Source: Pogonophryne albipinna
Lineage: Eukaryota; Chordata; Actinopteri; Perciformes; Artedidraconidae
Assembly (NCBI GenBank): GCA_028583405.1
Contig: CM053252.1
Span: forward strand, 30,881,562-30,945,561
Direction: 5' to 3'
Length of the DNA: 64,000 nucleotides
Positions 10,508 to 21,566 of the stretch are shown in pieces. The first letter of the stretch is position 1; every line of letters begins with the position of its first letter. The notes under the pieces are model-generated. The model saw only the letters and a program-made list of their open reading frames with translations, did not search any database and was not told the DNA's origin. Made by a program: the position numbers and the translations under genes.

Positions 10508-12689
10508 ATAATGCCCACATCACTAACAAAACTCCAGCTGTGTTTCAGAGACTTTCACTTATCCCCAGAGCCAAAAGATCAGCTGAGCAACAAGAGGAGG
10601 ATTTAGAAATACTCGTTCCCAAAGGTGAGGCGGTTACAATCAAGATGATTCACCCCCCATATATGCAGTTCTTGTATCAAATGATGAGATGCGTTTAAGT
10701 GATCGGGATATGTAAGTGATGGGGATTTACAGATTAGGGGAATCTCCAAATACACTGGATCCATGTTTTAGTCTGTGCCAGAAACACCCCTGTTAAGTAT
10801 ATGGACAACCGACCGGTGACCTGAGCAAAATTATTGAAAATGATTACAGTAGAAACAGGCTACTAACCCACAAGTACAGCTTTGTACGTACAAACTCTAT
10901 GAACAAAATTCCCCAGCAGATTGTGGCGACATTGCAGATATGTCCAGTCACAAAAGTTACTTATGTTCTAAATAACAGTGAGATTTAAAGTGATGGAGAA
11001 AGTATGGGGACGTTCTTTTGTATTGTGTGAAATATGTGGTGCTTGAAACATGTGGGTATTCCAATTTATGGAAGAAGATGGTTTCCAGAAAGAGTTATTT
11101 GGAATAGCCATATTACAGTGGGTGGAAACAATGTTTAGGGATATGGCACAACCATTAGTAGACATTAATTGGGTTTAGATGACATTTAACATCTAAGACA
11201 GATAGTAAGATTAGGAAAATAGAGTGAAAAGGGTTGGATTTATTTGACCTCAGTGTGTTAGAATTAACTATAGGTAATGCGTCCCGAGATCTCTCTCTCT
11301 GCCTGTCAGAATGCTACGACCCCATCTTCAGACAAATGACCTCACCACAGGAGACTCCTCCTCCTCCATCGAAAAGACAGAGAACCCGAGCTGAACCAAC
11401 AACGACCTGAGGCATCCAGAACCATCTCGACCTGAGGCATCCAGAACCAAACCAGCATGCTGACAAAGAGGCAAACTCTCATCGGTCCCAGTACAGGACA
11501 TGAAGTTCCAGCCTGAGCCACGAGATTTGGCACAAGAGCAGAGTGTGGGACATGAGAGCGGAATACGCCCTCCATGCAACAGCGTAGAGACTGAAAAGGA
11601 GGAGATGAAATGCAAAGCAGTTGGGCCACTGAAAAGAGTTACAGCGGGAGGATTCAAGAGCGGATGGACTGAGGAGAAGGCAGGACAGAAGAGAGGACAG
11701 AACCAGAGGAGTTCGCATGGGCCAGCAGAACGTGAGGGGGTCGTGGCTTGACAACCAGAGGGGAGAGAAGGAACACGGGAGTGAGTGAGTTTACACATAA
11801 ACACACTTATTAGAAAACAATCCTAAGAACACACTGAGGGTAGAACATATTATTCAATCTTTTCATCATATAAACAAATTATTCTTATAGAGATTCTTAT
11901 TCATGTGAGAATTTGGGGAAGATTTAATTTGTTACAATATAGATGGCAGGCAAATCTTTATTTGAATGGAAAATGTTAAAGGTAGAGCTAGAACCAGGCC
12001 AAAGAAAGTATTCCAATCTAGCATGGTTATTACCATAGGAGAACTGTTAAGGTGGAAACAACATTTGTTTGTCGTCCAAGATGAGTTTTAAAAAGTAACT
12101 AGGCAAAGAGCGATTGCAAATTTTAATTAAAAAAAACTAGTATAATTGGGAGTAATACATGCGGGGCCTTGGATCACTCATTTTAATGGTGCATATTTTT
12201 GACAACAAATATCGTTCAGGGAGAAGGGGTCGCTCAACCCACCCTGCAGATGTTTTAAATCTTACTTGCAGCTTCAGAGGGAGCACACGGCACCAGAGTA
12301 TGAGTTTTAAAAGACAAGTGCCACCACCTCCTAATGCTCATCCATCTAATCAGTGATGACCTGACATTTAGAGATGTTATTTAAAGGAGAAACATATCTG
12401 CCATAAGTCAACATTCCTGAATTGAACTAATTATCACATGCTCGGCACCCAAGTTTCCACACACTGAAAAAGGAGTTAGCATGGTTCTTCAAGGAGACCA
12501 ACATTGAAGATAAATTAGTATAATGAGTTATTGATATTCCACCGGTTTTCACACCATTTTAGGGACTTTATCACATCATTAGAAAAGACCGCCCAAAGCC
12601 ACCAAGTAGGAACTTTTAAGTGATGAAATTCTACAACTGTTGTAACTGACCAAAATCTTCTCCTAGAAATGACAGTCTAGAATGCCGTA
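10508..12689 (+). other. Element 1 decayed env and 3' region
   Basis: Many stops in all frames. The stretch 11280-11560 matches 37805-38130 of element 2 (for example TAGGTAATGCGTCCCGAGA and AGGAGACTCCTCCT), so it belongs to the same element family. No usable ORF. Confidence 0.5.
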
Positions 12690-13110
12690 TCCCAGAGTAG
12701 ATGTTTGGTGGTATTGTGGAACTAAAACCTTGTACTCAGTCTTGCCACAGGATTGGACTGGGACCTGTGCACTAGCACAGCCAGTGATGTTTTTTATGTA
12801 GTTAATCAACATGGCGAAACACCCCAAAGCCAGTAGGGCTAAGAGACCAGTCCCAGGGGGAGTTTAGGCTCCAGTGTACAAGGATAACATAGGGGGCCCG
12901 GGAGAGGCCTAGATGTTGCATTTCCATGTCCTAACGTACCGATTGATCACGACGGCCTCTTCTAGAGAACATATTACTTTCATACCTTAAATGGTATGAA
13001 AGGAGGGAGGATCAATTTCTCATGAGGAGACAGTTACAAATGCTAGCAGAACAAGACGACCCACCCCCATATACAGATATTGATGAAAATGATGAGATTG
13101 TTCAATGAAT
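12690..13110 (+). pseudogene. Envelope glycoprotein remnant
   Basis: Near 12690-12800 one frame reads VDVWWYCGTKTLYSVLPQD followed by WTGTCALAQ, a Cys-Gly ... Trp-x-Gly-x-Cys-Ala-Leu pattern like fish retroviral env surface/transmembrane junctions. Several stops follow, with a proline/arginine stretch that may be an old cleavage region. The frame ends just before the LINE insertion at 13123. It is interrupted and cannot make a full envelope. Confidence 0.5.
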
Positions 13111-16100
13111 GTCCAGCTGATGTCCATCCATCCATCTTCTTCCGCTTATCCGTGATCGGGTCGCGGGGGTAGCAGTTCCAGCAGAGAGCCCCAAACTTCC
13201 TTTTCCCTGGCGACATCAACCAGCTCTGACTGGGGGATCCCAAGGCGCTCCCAGGCCAGCGAAGAGATATAATCCCTCCACCTGGTCCTAGGTCTACCCC
13301 TTGGTCTCTTCCCAGCTGGACGTGCCTGGAACACCTCCCTAGGGAGGCGCCCAGGTGGCATCCTAACTAGGTGCCCGAACCACCTCAACTGGCTCCTTTC
13401 GACGCGAAGGAGGAGCGGCTCAACTCCGAGTCCCTCCCTGATGACCGAACTTCTCACCTTATCCCTAAGGGAGACACCAGCCACCCTGCGGAGAAAACCC
13501 ATCTCGGCCGCTTGTATCCGCGATCTCGTTCTTTCGGTCATGACCCATCCTTCATGACCATAGGTGAGGGTAGGAACGAAAATGGCCCGGTAGACAGAGA
13601 GCTTTGCCTTCTGGCTCAGCTCCCTTTTCGTCACAACGGTGCGGTAAAGCGACTGCAGTACCGCTCCCGCTGCTCCGATTCTCCGGCCCATCTCACGCTC
13701 CATTGTTCCCTCACTCGAGAACAAGACCCCGAGATACTTGAACTCCTTCACTTGGGGTAAGGACTCATTCCCTACTTGGAGTGGACAGTCCATCGGTTTC
13801 CTGCTGAGAACCATGGCCTCAGATTTGGAGGTGCTGATCCTCATCCCAGCCGCTTCACACTCGGTTGCGAACCGATCCAGTGAGTGCTGAAGGTCGCAGA
13901 CCGATGAAGCCATCAGAACCACATCATCTGCAAAAAGCAGTGGTGCAATCCTTAGTCCACCGAACTGCAGACCCCCTCCCCCATGACTACGCCTCGAAAT
14001 CCGATCCATGTATATTACAAACAGGATTGGTGACAAAGCGCAGCCCTGGCGGAGGCCAACCCTCACCGGAAATGGGTCCGACTTACTGCCGAGGACCCGG
14101 ACACAGCTCTCGCTTTGGGAGTACAGAGATTGGATGGCCCTGAGTAGAGACCCCCTCACCCCATACTCCCGTAGCACCTCCCACAGTAACTCCCTGGGAA
14201 CCCGGTCATACGCCTTCTCCAAGTCCACAAAACACATGTAGACCGGATAAGCGTACTCCCAGGCCCCCTCCAGGATCCTTGCGAGAGTAAAAAGCTGATC
14301 CGTCGTTCCACGACCAGGACGGAATCCGCATTGTTCCTCCTCAATCTGAGGTTCGACAATCGGCCTGACCCTCCTTTCGAGTACCTTAGAGTAAACTTTC
14401 CCGGGGAGGCTGAGTAGTGTGATGCCTCTGTAATTGGCACACACCCTCTGATCCCCCTTTTTAAAAATGGGAACCACCACCCCGGTCTGCCACTCCTTCG
14501 GTACTGTTTCCGACTTCCACGCAATGTTGATGAGACGTGTCAACCATGACAGTCCCTCAACACCCAGAGCCTTCAGCATTTCTGGGCGGATCTCATCCAC
14601 CCCCGGGGCTTTGCCACTGTGGAGTTGTTTAACAACCTCAGTGACCTCCCCCCGGGAGATTGGCGCCGATCCCCCGTCATACTCCAGCTCTGCCTTTAAC
14701 ATAGAGGGCGGAGTTGTCGGGTTCAGGAGTTCCTCAAAGTGCTCCTTCCAACGCCCCAACACTCCATCAGTTGAGGTCAACAACGTCCCATCCTTACTGT
14801 ACACAGCTTGGATGGTTCCCTGCTTCCCCCTCCTGAGGTGTCGGAGAGTTTTCCAGAACAACTTTGGTGCCGCCCGAAAGTCCTTCTCCATGTCCTCTCC
14901 GAACTTCTCCCACACCCGCTGCTTTGCCTCGGCCACGGATGAGGCTGCTGCCCTTCGGGCCTGTCGGTACCTTGCAACTGCCTCGGGAGTCCCCCGGGAT
15001 AACAAATCCCTGAAGGCCTCCTTCTTCAGTCGGACGGCTTCCCTGACCACCGGTGTCCACCAGGAGGTTTGAGGGTTACCGCCCCTTGAGGCACCTAGGA
15101 CCTTGAGACCACAGCTCCCCGCCGCGGCTTCGGCAATAGAGGCTTTGAACACCGACCACTCTGGTTCAATGTCCCCAACCTCCACAGGAATGCCTGAAAA
15201 GCTCCGCCGGAGGTGTGAGTTGAAGGCCTCCTGAACTTGGGCCCCCTCCAGACGTTCCCAGTTCACCCCAACTACACGTTTGGGCTTACCAGGTCTATCC
15301 AGAGGCTTCCCCCGCCACTCGACCCAACTCACCACCAGATGGTGATCAGTTGACAACTCCGCCCCTCTCTTTACCCGAGTGTCCAAAACATACGGCCTCA
15401 GGTCCGATGATACGATAACGAAATCGATCATGGACCTTCTGCCTAGGGTGCTCTGGTACCACGTACACTTATGAGCATCCTTATGTTCGAACATGGTGTT
15501 TGTTATGGCCAATCCATGACTAGCACAGAAGTCCAGTAACAAACCACCACTCCGGTTCAGATCAGGGGGGCCGTTCCTCCCAATCACGCCCCTCCAAGTG
15601 TCTCCATCATTGCCCACATGTGCGTTGAAGTCTCCCAGCAAGACTAAAGAGTCCCCTTCAGGAGCCCCATACAGGACTCTTTCCAGGGTCTCCAAGAAGG
15701 CCGTATACTCTGAACTGCTGTTGGGTGCATAAGCACACACAACAGTCAGAGTTTTCCCCCCCATAACCCGCAGGCGTAGGGAGGCGACCCTCTCGTCCAC
15801 TGGGGTAAACTCCAACAACGAAGCACCCAACCGGGGACTTGTGAGTATCCCCACACCCGCCCGGCACCTCACACCTTGAGCAACTCCGGAGAAGAATAGA
15901 GTCCAACCCCTATCCAGAAGTAAGGTTCCAGAGCCGACGCTGTGCGTAGAGGTGAGCCCAACCAGATCCAACTGGTAACGCTCCACCTCCCGCACAAGCT
16001 CCGGCTCCTTCCCCCCCAGAGAGGTGACGTTCCACGTCCCCAAAGCCAGCTTCTGTCGCCCGGGTCTGGTCCGTCGAGACCCTCCGCTTTCACTGCCACC

Positions 16101-16504
16101 CTTCTGGCAGCGCACCCGACCCCATCGCTGTTTCCCGTAGGTGGTGGGCCCGCGGGACGGAGAAGCGGAGGTTTTGCCCACGTTGCCTTTTCGGGCTGGG
16201 CCCGGCCGGGCTCCGTGGCAAGCCCGGCCACCAGACGCTCGCCGACGAGTCCTCCTTCTGGGCCTGGCTCCAGAAAGGGACCCCGGGCTTCCTCCGGGCC
16301 GGGTATCCTCACTTCTTGTTTTTTTTTTTTTCATGAGGTCTTTTGAACCAATCTTAGTCTGGCCCCTTGCCTGAGACCAATTTGCCATGGGAGACCCTAC
16401 CAGGAACACAAGGTTCCAGACAACACAGCCCCCAGGTTCATCAGGGCACACAAACCTCTCTACCACGGTAAGGTGCTGGTTCTTCAGAGAGGGTCCAGCT
16501 GATG
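13111..16504 (-). mobile_element. RTE/Rex3-like LINE, near full length, 12-bp TSD
   Basis: The target duplication GTCCAGCTGATG lies at 13111-13122 and 16493-16504; the LINE itself is 13123-16492. On the minus strand it runs from a GC-rich 5' end near 16490 to a short 3' tail made of GGAT repeats (TCCATCCATCCATC on the plus strand at 13123), typical of RTE/Rex3 elements. It inserted into the 3' part of LTR element 1, so it is younger than that insertion. Confidence 0.85.
13146..16466 (-). CDS. LINE endonuclease-reverse transcriptase polyprotein, uninterrupted
   Basis: One frame of 1,106 codons. Order: arginine-rich start; apurinic-like endonuclease (TWNVTS near residue 145, [10 protein letters not shown] near 275, STDHHLVV near 370); reverse transcriptase ([12 protein letters not shown] near 720, [10 protein letters not shown] near 765, [11 protein letters not shown] near 800); and a C-terminal region rich in [12 protein letters not shown]. 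Endonuclease D/H and the RT aspartate pair are present, so no catalytic residue is obviously lost. It copies its own RNA at a nicked target. The most upstream start is GTG; an internal ATG about 27 codons in may be the true start. Rex3-like assignment rests on the single ORF and the GGAT tail. Confidence 0.85.
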   Translation of the reverse strand: MVERFVCPDEPGGCVVWNLVFLVGSPMANWSQARGQTKIGSKDLMKKKKTRSEDTRPGGSPGSLSGARPRRRTRRRASGGRACHGARPGPARKGNVGKTSASPSRGPTTYGKQRWGRVRCQKGGSESGGSRRTRPGRQKLALGTWNVTSLGGKEPELVREVERYQLDLVGLTSTHSVGSGTLLLDRGWTLFFSGVAQGVRCRAGVGILTSPRLGASLLEFTPVDERVASLRLRVMGGKTLTVVCAYAPNSSSEYTAFLETLERVLYGAPEGDSLVLLGDFNAHVGNDGDTWRGVIGRNGPPDLNRSGGLLLDFCASHGLAITNTMFEHKDAHKCTWYQSTLGRRSMIDFVIVSSDLRPYVLDTRVKRGAELSTDHHLVVSWVEWRGKPLDRPGKPKRVVGVNWERLEGAQVQEAFNSHLRRSFSGIPVEVGDIEPEWSVFKASIAEAAAGSCGLKVLGASRGGNPQTSWWTPVVREAVRLKKEAFRDLLSRGTPEAVARYRQARRAAASSVAEAKQRVWEKFGEDMEKDFRAAPKLFWKTLRHLRRGKQGTIQAVYSKDGTLLTSTDGVLGRWKEHFEELLNPTTPPSMLKAELEYDGGSAPISRGEVTEVVKQLHSGKAPGVDEIRPEMLKALGVEGLSWLTRLINIAWKSETVPKEWQTGVVVPIFKKGDQRVCANYRGITLLSLPGKVYSKVLERRVRPIVEPQIEEEQCGFRPGRGTTDQLFTLARILEGAWEYAYPVYMCFVDLEKAYDRVPRELLWEVLREYGVRGSLLRAIQSLYSQSESCVRVLGSKSDPFPVRVGLRQGCALSPILFVIYMDRISRRSHGGGGLQFGGLRIAPLLFADDVVLMASSVCDLQHSLDRFATECEAAGMRISTSKSEAMVLSRKPMDCPLQVGNESLPQVKEFKYLGVLFSSEGTMEREMGRRIGAAGAVLQSLYRTVVTKRELSQKAKLSVYRAIFVPTLTYGHEGWVMTERTRSRIQAAEMGFLRRVAGVSLRDKVRSSVIREGLGVEPLLLRVERSQLRWFGHLVRMPPGRLPREVFQARPAGKRPRGRPRTRWRDYISSLAWERLGIPQSELVDVAREKEVWGSLLELLPPRPDHG

Positions 16505-17014
16505 TGATACTTTAAATTATGAAATCATGTGAAGAAGTGAGCAAACTAAAATGCTAAAATGGAGTGAATCCATTTCAATTTACTTTACACTATTCCTATT
16601 ATATAGTTTATTTTATTCTTTATTATTTTATACTATTCTAATATGGTAGATCTCATGTTTTATAAATCATTGCTATTTTAAAATGGTTTGTTTCTTTTCA
16701 CTTTGTAAAAACAAGTGCCTTAACACTGAGCGTGGTATGAGAAAGGTTTCTGTGAAAGGAGGGAGGAAGAAATGTTCTAATACCAAGCCATTGCTGCTAT
16801 TTTGAGGAATGATATTGAATGTTAACACTAGAAGTTGTGCACAAGGGAAAACTTTTATGATTAAGCACAGTCAAAGTATTTTTTGTATTTTTGTAAAGTT
16901 GAGGCTATTGAACCATTCCATTTTGATTGTATGTTTTTGATATGAGTTATGTACTATGCAAAGTTCAGATGAAGAACTCATTGATTTCAGTATTATACAC
17001 ACCTTTTAGGTGTG

Positions 17015-17025
17015 TAAGGAGGGAC
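17015..17025 (+). promoter_or_regulatory. Polypurine tract before 3' LTR of element 1
   Basis: TAAGGAGGGAC sits directly before the 3' LTR, where plus-strand DNA synthesis is primed in retroelements. Confidence 0.7.
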
Positions 17026-17594
17026 TGTTAGAAATTAAAATCAATGTTTAATAGCATAATGTAGCTTAAACATAAATGCTATTTTATTCTGGAAAAAACG
17101 GAAGTTCTCAATACCAAGCTTTTATTCTGAAAATCCTTCATGACGACATCCGGGACTACCGTCCATTGGTATCATTAAAGTGGCTATTGACGCCGTTAAC
17201 ATGTATTACATATAAAGTTATGAAAGAGATAAGGAGGAGAAAAGGCATGTGGAAGTAAGCAATGAATGTAAAATGTCGAAATCATCTGTTTAACGCGATA
17301 TCGGACACAGGAGAACGAGGGGGGAAAGTCCCCTACGTCACTACAGCTCACAGAGAGGAGGAGCGAACAGCCAGCAAGCGGAAAAGACGAAGGCTTGTGA
17401 GCTCTCTTCTGCACGGCCAGCACCTGGGAGAGGAAGCTGCAGCCTTTCTCTCCTGACTGAACAATATCCTGTTTGTAACATAACCGCGCCTTTATTTTTA
17501 ATTAAAGTACCAATTTGACACCATCTCAGAGACTCCATTTAGTCTCCTTTTTAAGCTTCTCTCCTGGACGCGAGAATAACCAACACAGATAACA
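17026..17594 (+). repeat. 3' LTR of element 1
   Basis: 569 bp, TGTTAGAAAT...GATAACA, followed by the GTAT target duplication. Nearly identical to 4822-5402, so the insertion is recent in evolutionary terms. Confidence 0.9.
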
Positions 17595-17889
17595 GTATGC
17601 AACACTTAACAACTGGTAGAATATGAAAAATGATTTAACTTACGTGTAAGACAGTATTTTTATATTGTTTTAAGTTATATCTCAAAGTGGAACGTTTGTG
17701 TTGCAAATGTTTTCTGGAAAAGTCGAACCTAAAATGGCGGCAGGCGGCGCGTTTTCTTTCTTCTTTTTGTTACCGCATGTTTTATTAACTTAGAGGCATA
17801 GAGGATTTACGTTCATTTGATCCACTACAATGTACCATAACCGTGCGTTCTGCATGTTTTTAAAAGCAAGCTAACTTGAAACACTAGAC

Positions 17890-20424
17890 CAGTGTTTCCC
17901 AACTGGGGGTACGCGTACCACGTAGGGAACTGTAGGGGGTACGTGGAATTCCAAGGTGACAAGTAAAAAAAAAAATAATCCCGTCAAAAATGATAGTGCG
18001 CGATTTGTTTCCCTAGGGAGACAATAGTCTGTGGCACGCACAACCGCGCCAAAATCCCACAATGAAAACAGCTGCTTACCTGCAGCCAGAAAAATACTGG
18101 TAGGTCTGCGCTATGGATAAATGGCTGAAACGTCCGCTTGCTCTGGATTCAGGCCAGGGTTCAGAGGAGCCCGCCGAGAAACGTAAGAAAGAGGCCAAAC
18201 TGAAACCAAGGCAGTACAGTGAAACATATATATTATTTGGATTCATTTCTACTTCTGCGGACCCACCGCAGCCTCAGTGCTTCTTTTGCGGTGAAGTCCT
18301 GGCTAATAGTGCGATGAAGCCAGCGCATTTACAGAGACACCAGAGCACCAAATACTCGGGAAGTGTCGATAAAAGTGAATAATTTTACAGACGAAAGCTG
18401 TCGGAATTTAAGTCGAGCCAGACAGTAATGATGAAAGCCACGAATGTGTCAATGAAAGCACTCGAGGCATCTTACGCCGTGTCCCTGCTTGTGGCTAAAT
18501 AAAAAAAAACTCACTCTATTGTTGAGGAGCTCATTCTCCCTGCAGCGACTGCGTTGGCCGAAATGATGATAGACAAGAAAGCAGCCGAAGCACTCAAGAA
18601 AGTTCCCCTGTCGAATAACACCGTATCCCGTCGAATCAATGATATGTCTGTTAATATAATTGGACAAGTGGTGAACAAAATAAAACTAGCCGGTCAGTTC
18701 GCTTTGCAGCTGGATGAAATGACAGATGTGAGTGGAGAAGCGCAGCTCCTGTCCTTCGTGCGTTACAAAGATGCGTCGGACATAAACGAGCATATTTTAT
18801 TTTGCAAAACGCTGCCAGGAAAGACAACTGGGGAAGAATTGTTCCAGGTTATCGACAGCTTCTTCAGAGAACATGATCTGCAGTGGAAAACCTGCAGCCA
18901 CATCTGTACTGATGGAGCAGCTGCGATGACGGGGCGCATAAAGGGACTTTTTGGGCACGTAAGAAAGGTAAATCCCGACATTAAATGGATGCATTGTATT
19001 ATTCATCGTGAAGCACTAGCTAGCAAGAGGATGAGCCCTGATTTAAGTGCTGTTATGGATGATGCTGTGAAGATGATACATTTCATCCAATCTCGGCCAT
19101 TGAATCACAGGCTGTTTGAAACTCTTTGTCATGAGAATAGCACAGAGCACGATCAGCTATTGCTTCACACAGACGTGCGCTGGCTGTCTCGTGGGAAAAC
19201 GCTACTGAGACTTTATGAACTTCGCAATGAAGTTTTTGTGTTCTTGACGGAGCATCTGCATCCTCTTGCTGTGCAGCTTGAGGATGACAAGTGGGTGGCG
19301 CGCCTGGCATATCTTGCTGATGTGTTTACCAAACTCAACGAGCTCAACCTATCACTTCAGGGCAAGGAGTCACATATCCTGAAATTGTATGACAAAGTTC
19401 AAGGATTCACAAAAAAGCTCAAACTATGGGAGAGGAAATGTGATGAGGGAGACGTGAGCTGTTTCCCACTACTCAATGCCCATCTTGCCACCACTGCTGT
19501 TGCCAGGGGTCCAGTGGTCAAACTGTTGCAAGCACACCTGTCCAAACTCTGCACTGATTTCAGCCATTATTTTCAGGACATTGAAAATAAGTCAGAAAGA
19601 CTGGATTGGGTGAGGAACCCATTCATTGTGAGTGAGAGCAGCAACAGCCTTCCAGCAATGCTGCAGGAGCCTCTGATGGAATTATCATCTTCAGCATATG
19701 CCGTCTGAAGATGGCATATGCTGAGAAGTCATTGACTGAGTTTTGGTGTGATGTGGAGAAGGAATATCCTGAACTGGGAAAACATGCACTGATTGAACTT
19801 TTGCCGTTTGGTTCTACTTATTTGTGTGAGGTGACCTTCTCAGCTTTAACACACATCAAAACCAAGCAGAGGAACAGACTGGATGTGGAGACCAGCCTGG
19901 TCACAGCTGTTTCCACACTGCCTCCAGAACTATCAAAGCTTATGAAAGACAAGCAAGCTCAAGTGTCTCATTAAAGCTCACATGACTGGTGAAAAGAAAC
20001 TGCTAGGCCTATACTGATTCTGGATATTATTTTGCTAAGTGTTTTGTTGCTGAATTAAAGTTTAAATGCCTGTTTAAAGGGGACTTATTCAAAGGGGCTC
20101 CATGGTTTAAGCCTAAATGTTACAAGATATATATAGCAAAGATAAGTTGATTATTTTGATTTCATATGTATTTATTTGATTATATTATTTATTTTCAAGG
20201 CAACATATTCATTTTTTTTTTTTTTTTTAGTGATTTAAGTTAAAATTAAGAAAATGCCTGAGAATTAGATGTTCAAATTAAGGAGATGAAATAAAGTTAT
20301 TTTCATTCAATAATCAGTTACGTTCTACTTGTGAAGGATCATCAGCACGTATGAGTGAGGGGGTACTCATGGTATGACAAAAGGCTCAGGGGGTACACAA
20401 GACAAAAAAGGTTGGGAACCACTG
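17890..20424 (+). mobile_element. hAT element with degenerate ZBED5-like transposase, 8-bp TSD
   Basis: The 8-bp duplication CACTAGAC is perfect at 17882-17889 and 20425-20432. Ends are CAGTGTTTCCCAAC at 17890 and GTTGGGAACCACTG ending at 20424. It lies inside one arm of the foldback element, so it is the younger insertion. It carries a plus-strand transposase gene broken by two stops and a frameshift. Confidence 0.9.
18113..19974 (+). pseudogene. hAT transposase (ZBED5/SCAND3-like), two stops and a frameshift
   Basis: Frame 18113-18382 encodes MDKWLKRP, basic KRKK segments and a BED-type finger (CFFCGEVLANSAMKPAHLQRH). In-frame stops occur at 18380 and near 18498. The frame then runs 18554-19708 through the RNase H-like core: LQLDEMTDVS, CTDGAAAMTGRIKG, MHCIIHREALASK, and TDVRWLSRGKTLLRLYEL. 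A frame change near 19708 leads to 19711-19974 with the dimerisation tail (FWCDVEKEYPELGKHA, ALTHIKTKQRNRLDVE). All domains of a ZBED5-like hAT transposase are present. The breaks mean it is probably inactive, unless one of them is a sequencing error. Confidence 0.8.
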
Positions 20425-21031
20425 CACTAGACTATTCATTTTACAAGGTAATTTATACCCCCCAGCGTTTTCAAATACATGTAACTCAGCAAAGGTAATG
20501 ATCGCGCAGTGATGATACTAATACTTCTAGAATATGTGGAATTTCAGCTTTAATCTGATATTTTATCTTGGTTTTTAAATGTTAAGAAGCCCTGAGACAA
20601 AGTTTCGTGAACAAGAACCCCTCGGTACCGGCGGCTGCTGGATTTAACAGATTAATAGTCTAGTGTTTCAAGTTAGCTTGCTTTTACAAACATGCAGAAC
20701 GCACGGTTATGGTACAACGTTAGTGGATAAAATGAACGTAAATCCTCTATGCCTCTAAGTTAATAAAACATGCACAGACATGCATGCTGTAACAAAAAAG
20801 AAGAAGAAAAGCGCGCCGCCTGCGGCCATTTTAGGTTCGACAATAGTGTTTCTCAGATCATTTTGTGAAAACTTTGCAACCCAGCTAACCTTCAATGTTT
20901 TTTCTCTTAAGGAAACTGAAGCAACTGGCAGATATATGACTTCTTCAATCTGGTAAGCCTCACAGTGGAGAAACTGTGACGCGCTGGGGGGGGTGCGAGT
21001 GGAGCCTCGCAGCGGCGCAACTGTGGCATGC

Positions 21032-21412
21032 TTACGGCCCCTACACACACACACGGCAGCGGGCTTGTCTGAAGCTCGACCAACAACCACTCACATGAAT
21101 ATCCCGCCCCTGACACACAAGCACGCGGTTTGATTGGCTAGAGCTTGTACTGGCATATGATTTGATTGTCACAATGCAGTTTGGCATAGCGTGACGTCAC
21201 TCCTTTCAAAGTGAATGGAGTGATGTTACGGCCCCTACACACGGCGGCATGCGTTGACGCTTCTGCCCATTCACTTTGAATGGGGTGACGTCACGCTTAG
21301 CCGAACTGCATTGTGGGAGCAAAGCGTAGCTTTCATGTGATTGGTTGTTGGTCTAGCTTCAGACATGCCCGCCGGCAAGCGTCAACGCACGCCGCCGTTT
21401 GTAGGGGCTGTT
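21032..21412. mobile_element. Palindromic MITE, TTACGGCCCCTACAC termini
   Basis: A GTTACGGCCCCTACACACGGCGG terminus occurs at 21225. A related copy opens at 21032, and an inverted copy (CCGCCGTTTGTAGGGGCTGTTAC) closes at 21412. The left half reads collinearly with the reverse complement of the right half (shared CAACAACCA, ACAATGCAGTT, GTGACGTCAC), so the whole forms a large imperfect palindrome. No coding content; superfamily not assigned. Confidence 0.65.
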
Positions 21413-21566
21413 ACACTGTAGGTGCGCCGCGTTTGGGGGTGCTGCAGCCCCTTCCCGCGTCCATGTTTATTCCACATGGTTACTAAAATGTGAATGAATA
21501 TTTAGTGCTCAACACTGAAATTATGTTAGATAGTGTTGGTGCCTGTGAATATTGTTACGTTTTCCA

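Larger units (their letters stand above)
4818..17598 (+). mobile_element. Retrovirus-like LTR element 1 (ERV), internally deleted
   Basis: Two LTRs of 581 and 569 bp begin TGTTAGAAAT and end GATAACA, flanked by the 4-bp duplication GTAT (4818-4821 and 17595-17598). Order inside: long leader, gag remnant with one CCHC knuckle (7526-8308), integrase C-terminal remnant (about 9900-9987), env-like remnants (10355-10507 and about 12690-13110) and a polypurine tract before the 3' LTR. Protease, reverse transcriptase, RNase H and the integrase core were not found. A 3.4-kb LINE sits in its 3' part. Gag and env layout resemble gamma/epsilon-type fish endogenous retroviruses; the class call is inference. 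Confidence 0.85.
17650..20850. mobile_element. Foldback element with about 200-bp inverted arms
   Basis: The left arm (about 17700-17889, continued at 20433 after a nested hAT) runs GTCGAACCTAAAATGGC ... TAGAGGCATAGAGG ... AGCTAACTTGAAACACTAG. The right arm, 20645-20845, is its reverse complement (CTAGTGTTTCAAGTTAGCTTG ... GGCCATTTTAGGTTCGAC) with small differences. About 210 bp of unrelated sequence lies between the arms. No ORF belongs to it. Superfamily is unknown; a TIR-rich foldback MITE is likely. Confidence 0.7.

Noticed and set aside
15942..16374. Plus-strand frames over the GC-rich LINE 5' part
   Set aside because: Antisense of the endonuclease-RT ORF with no recognisable domain.
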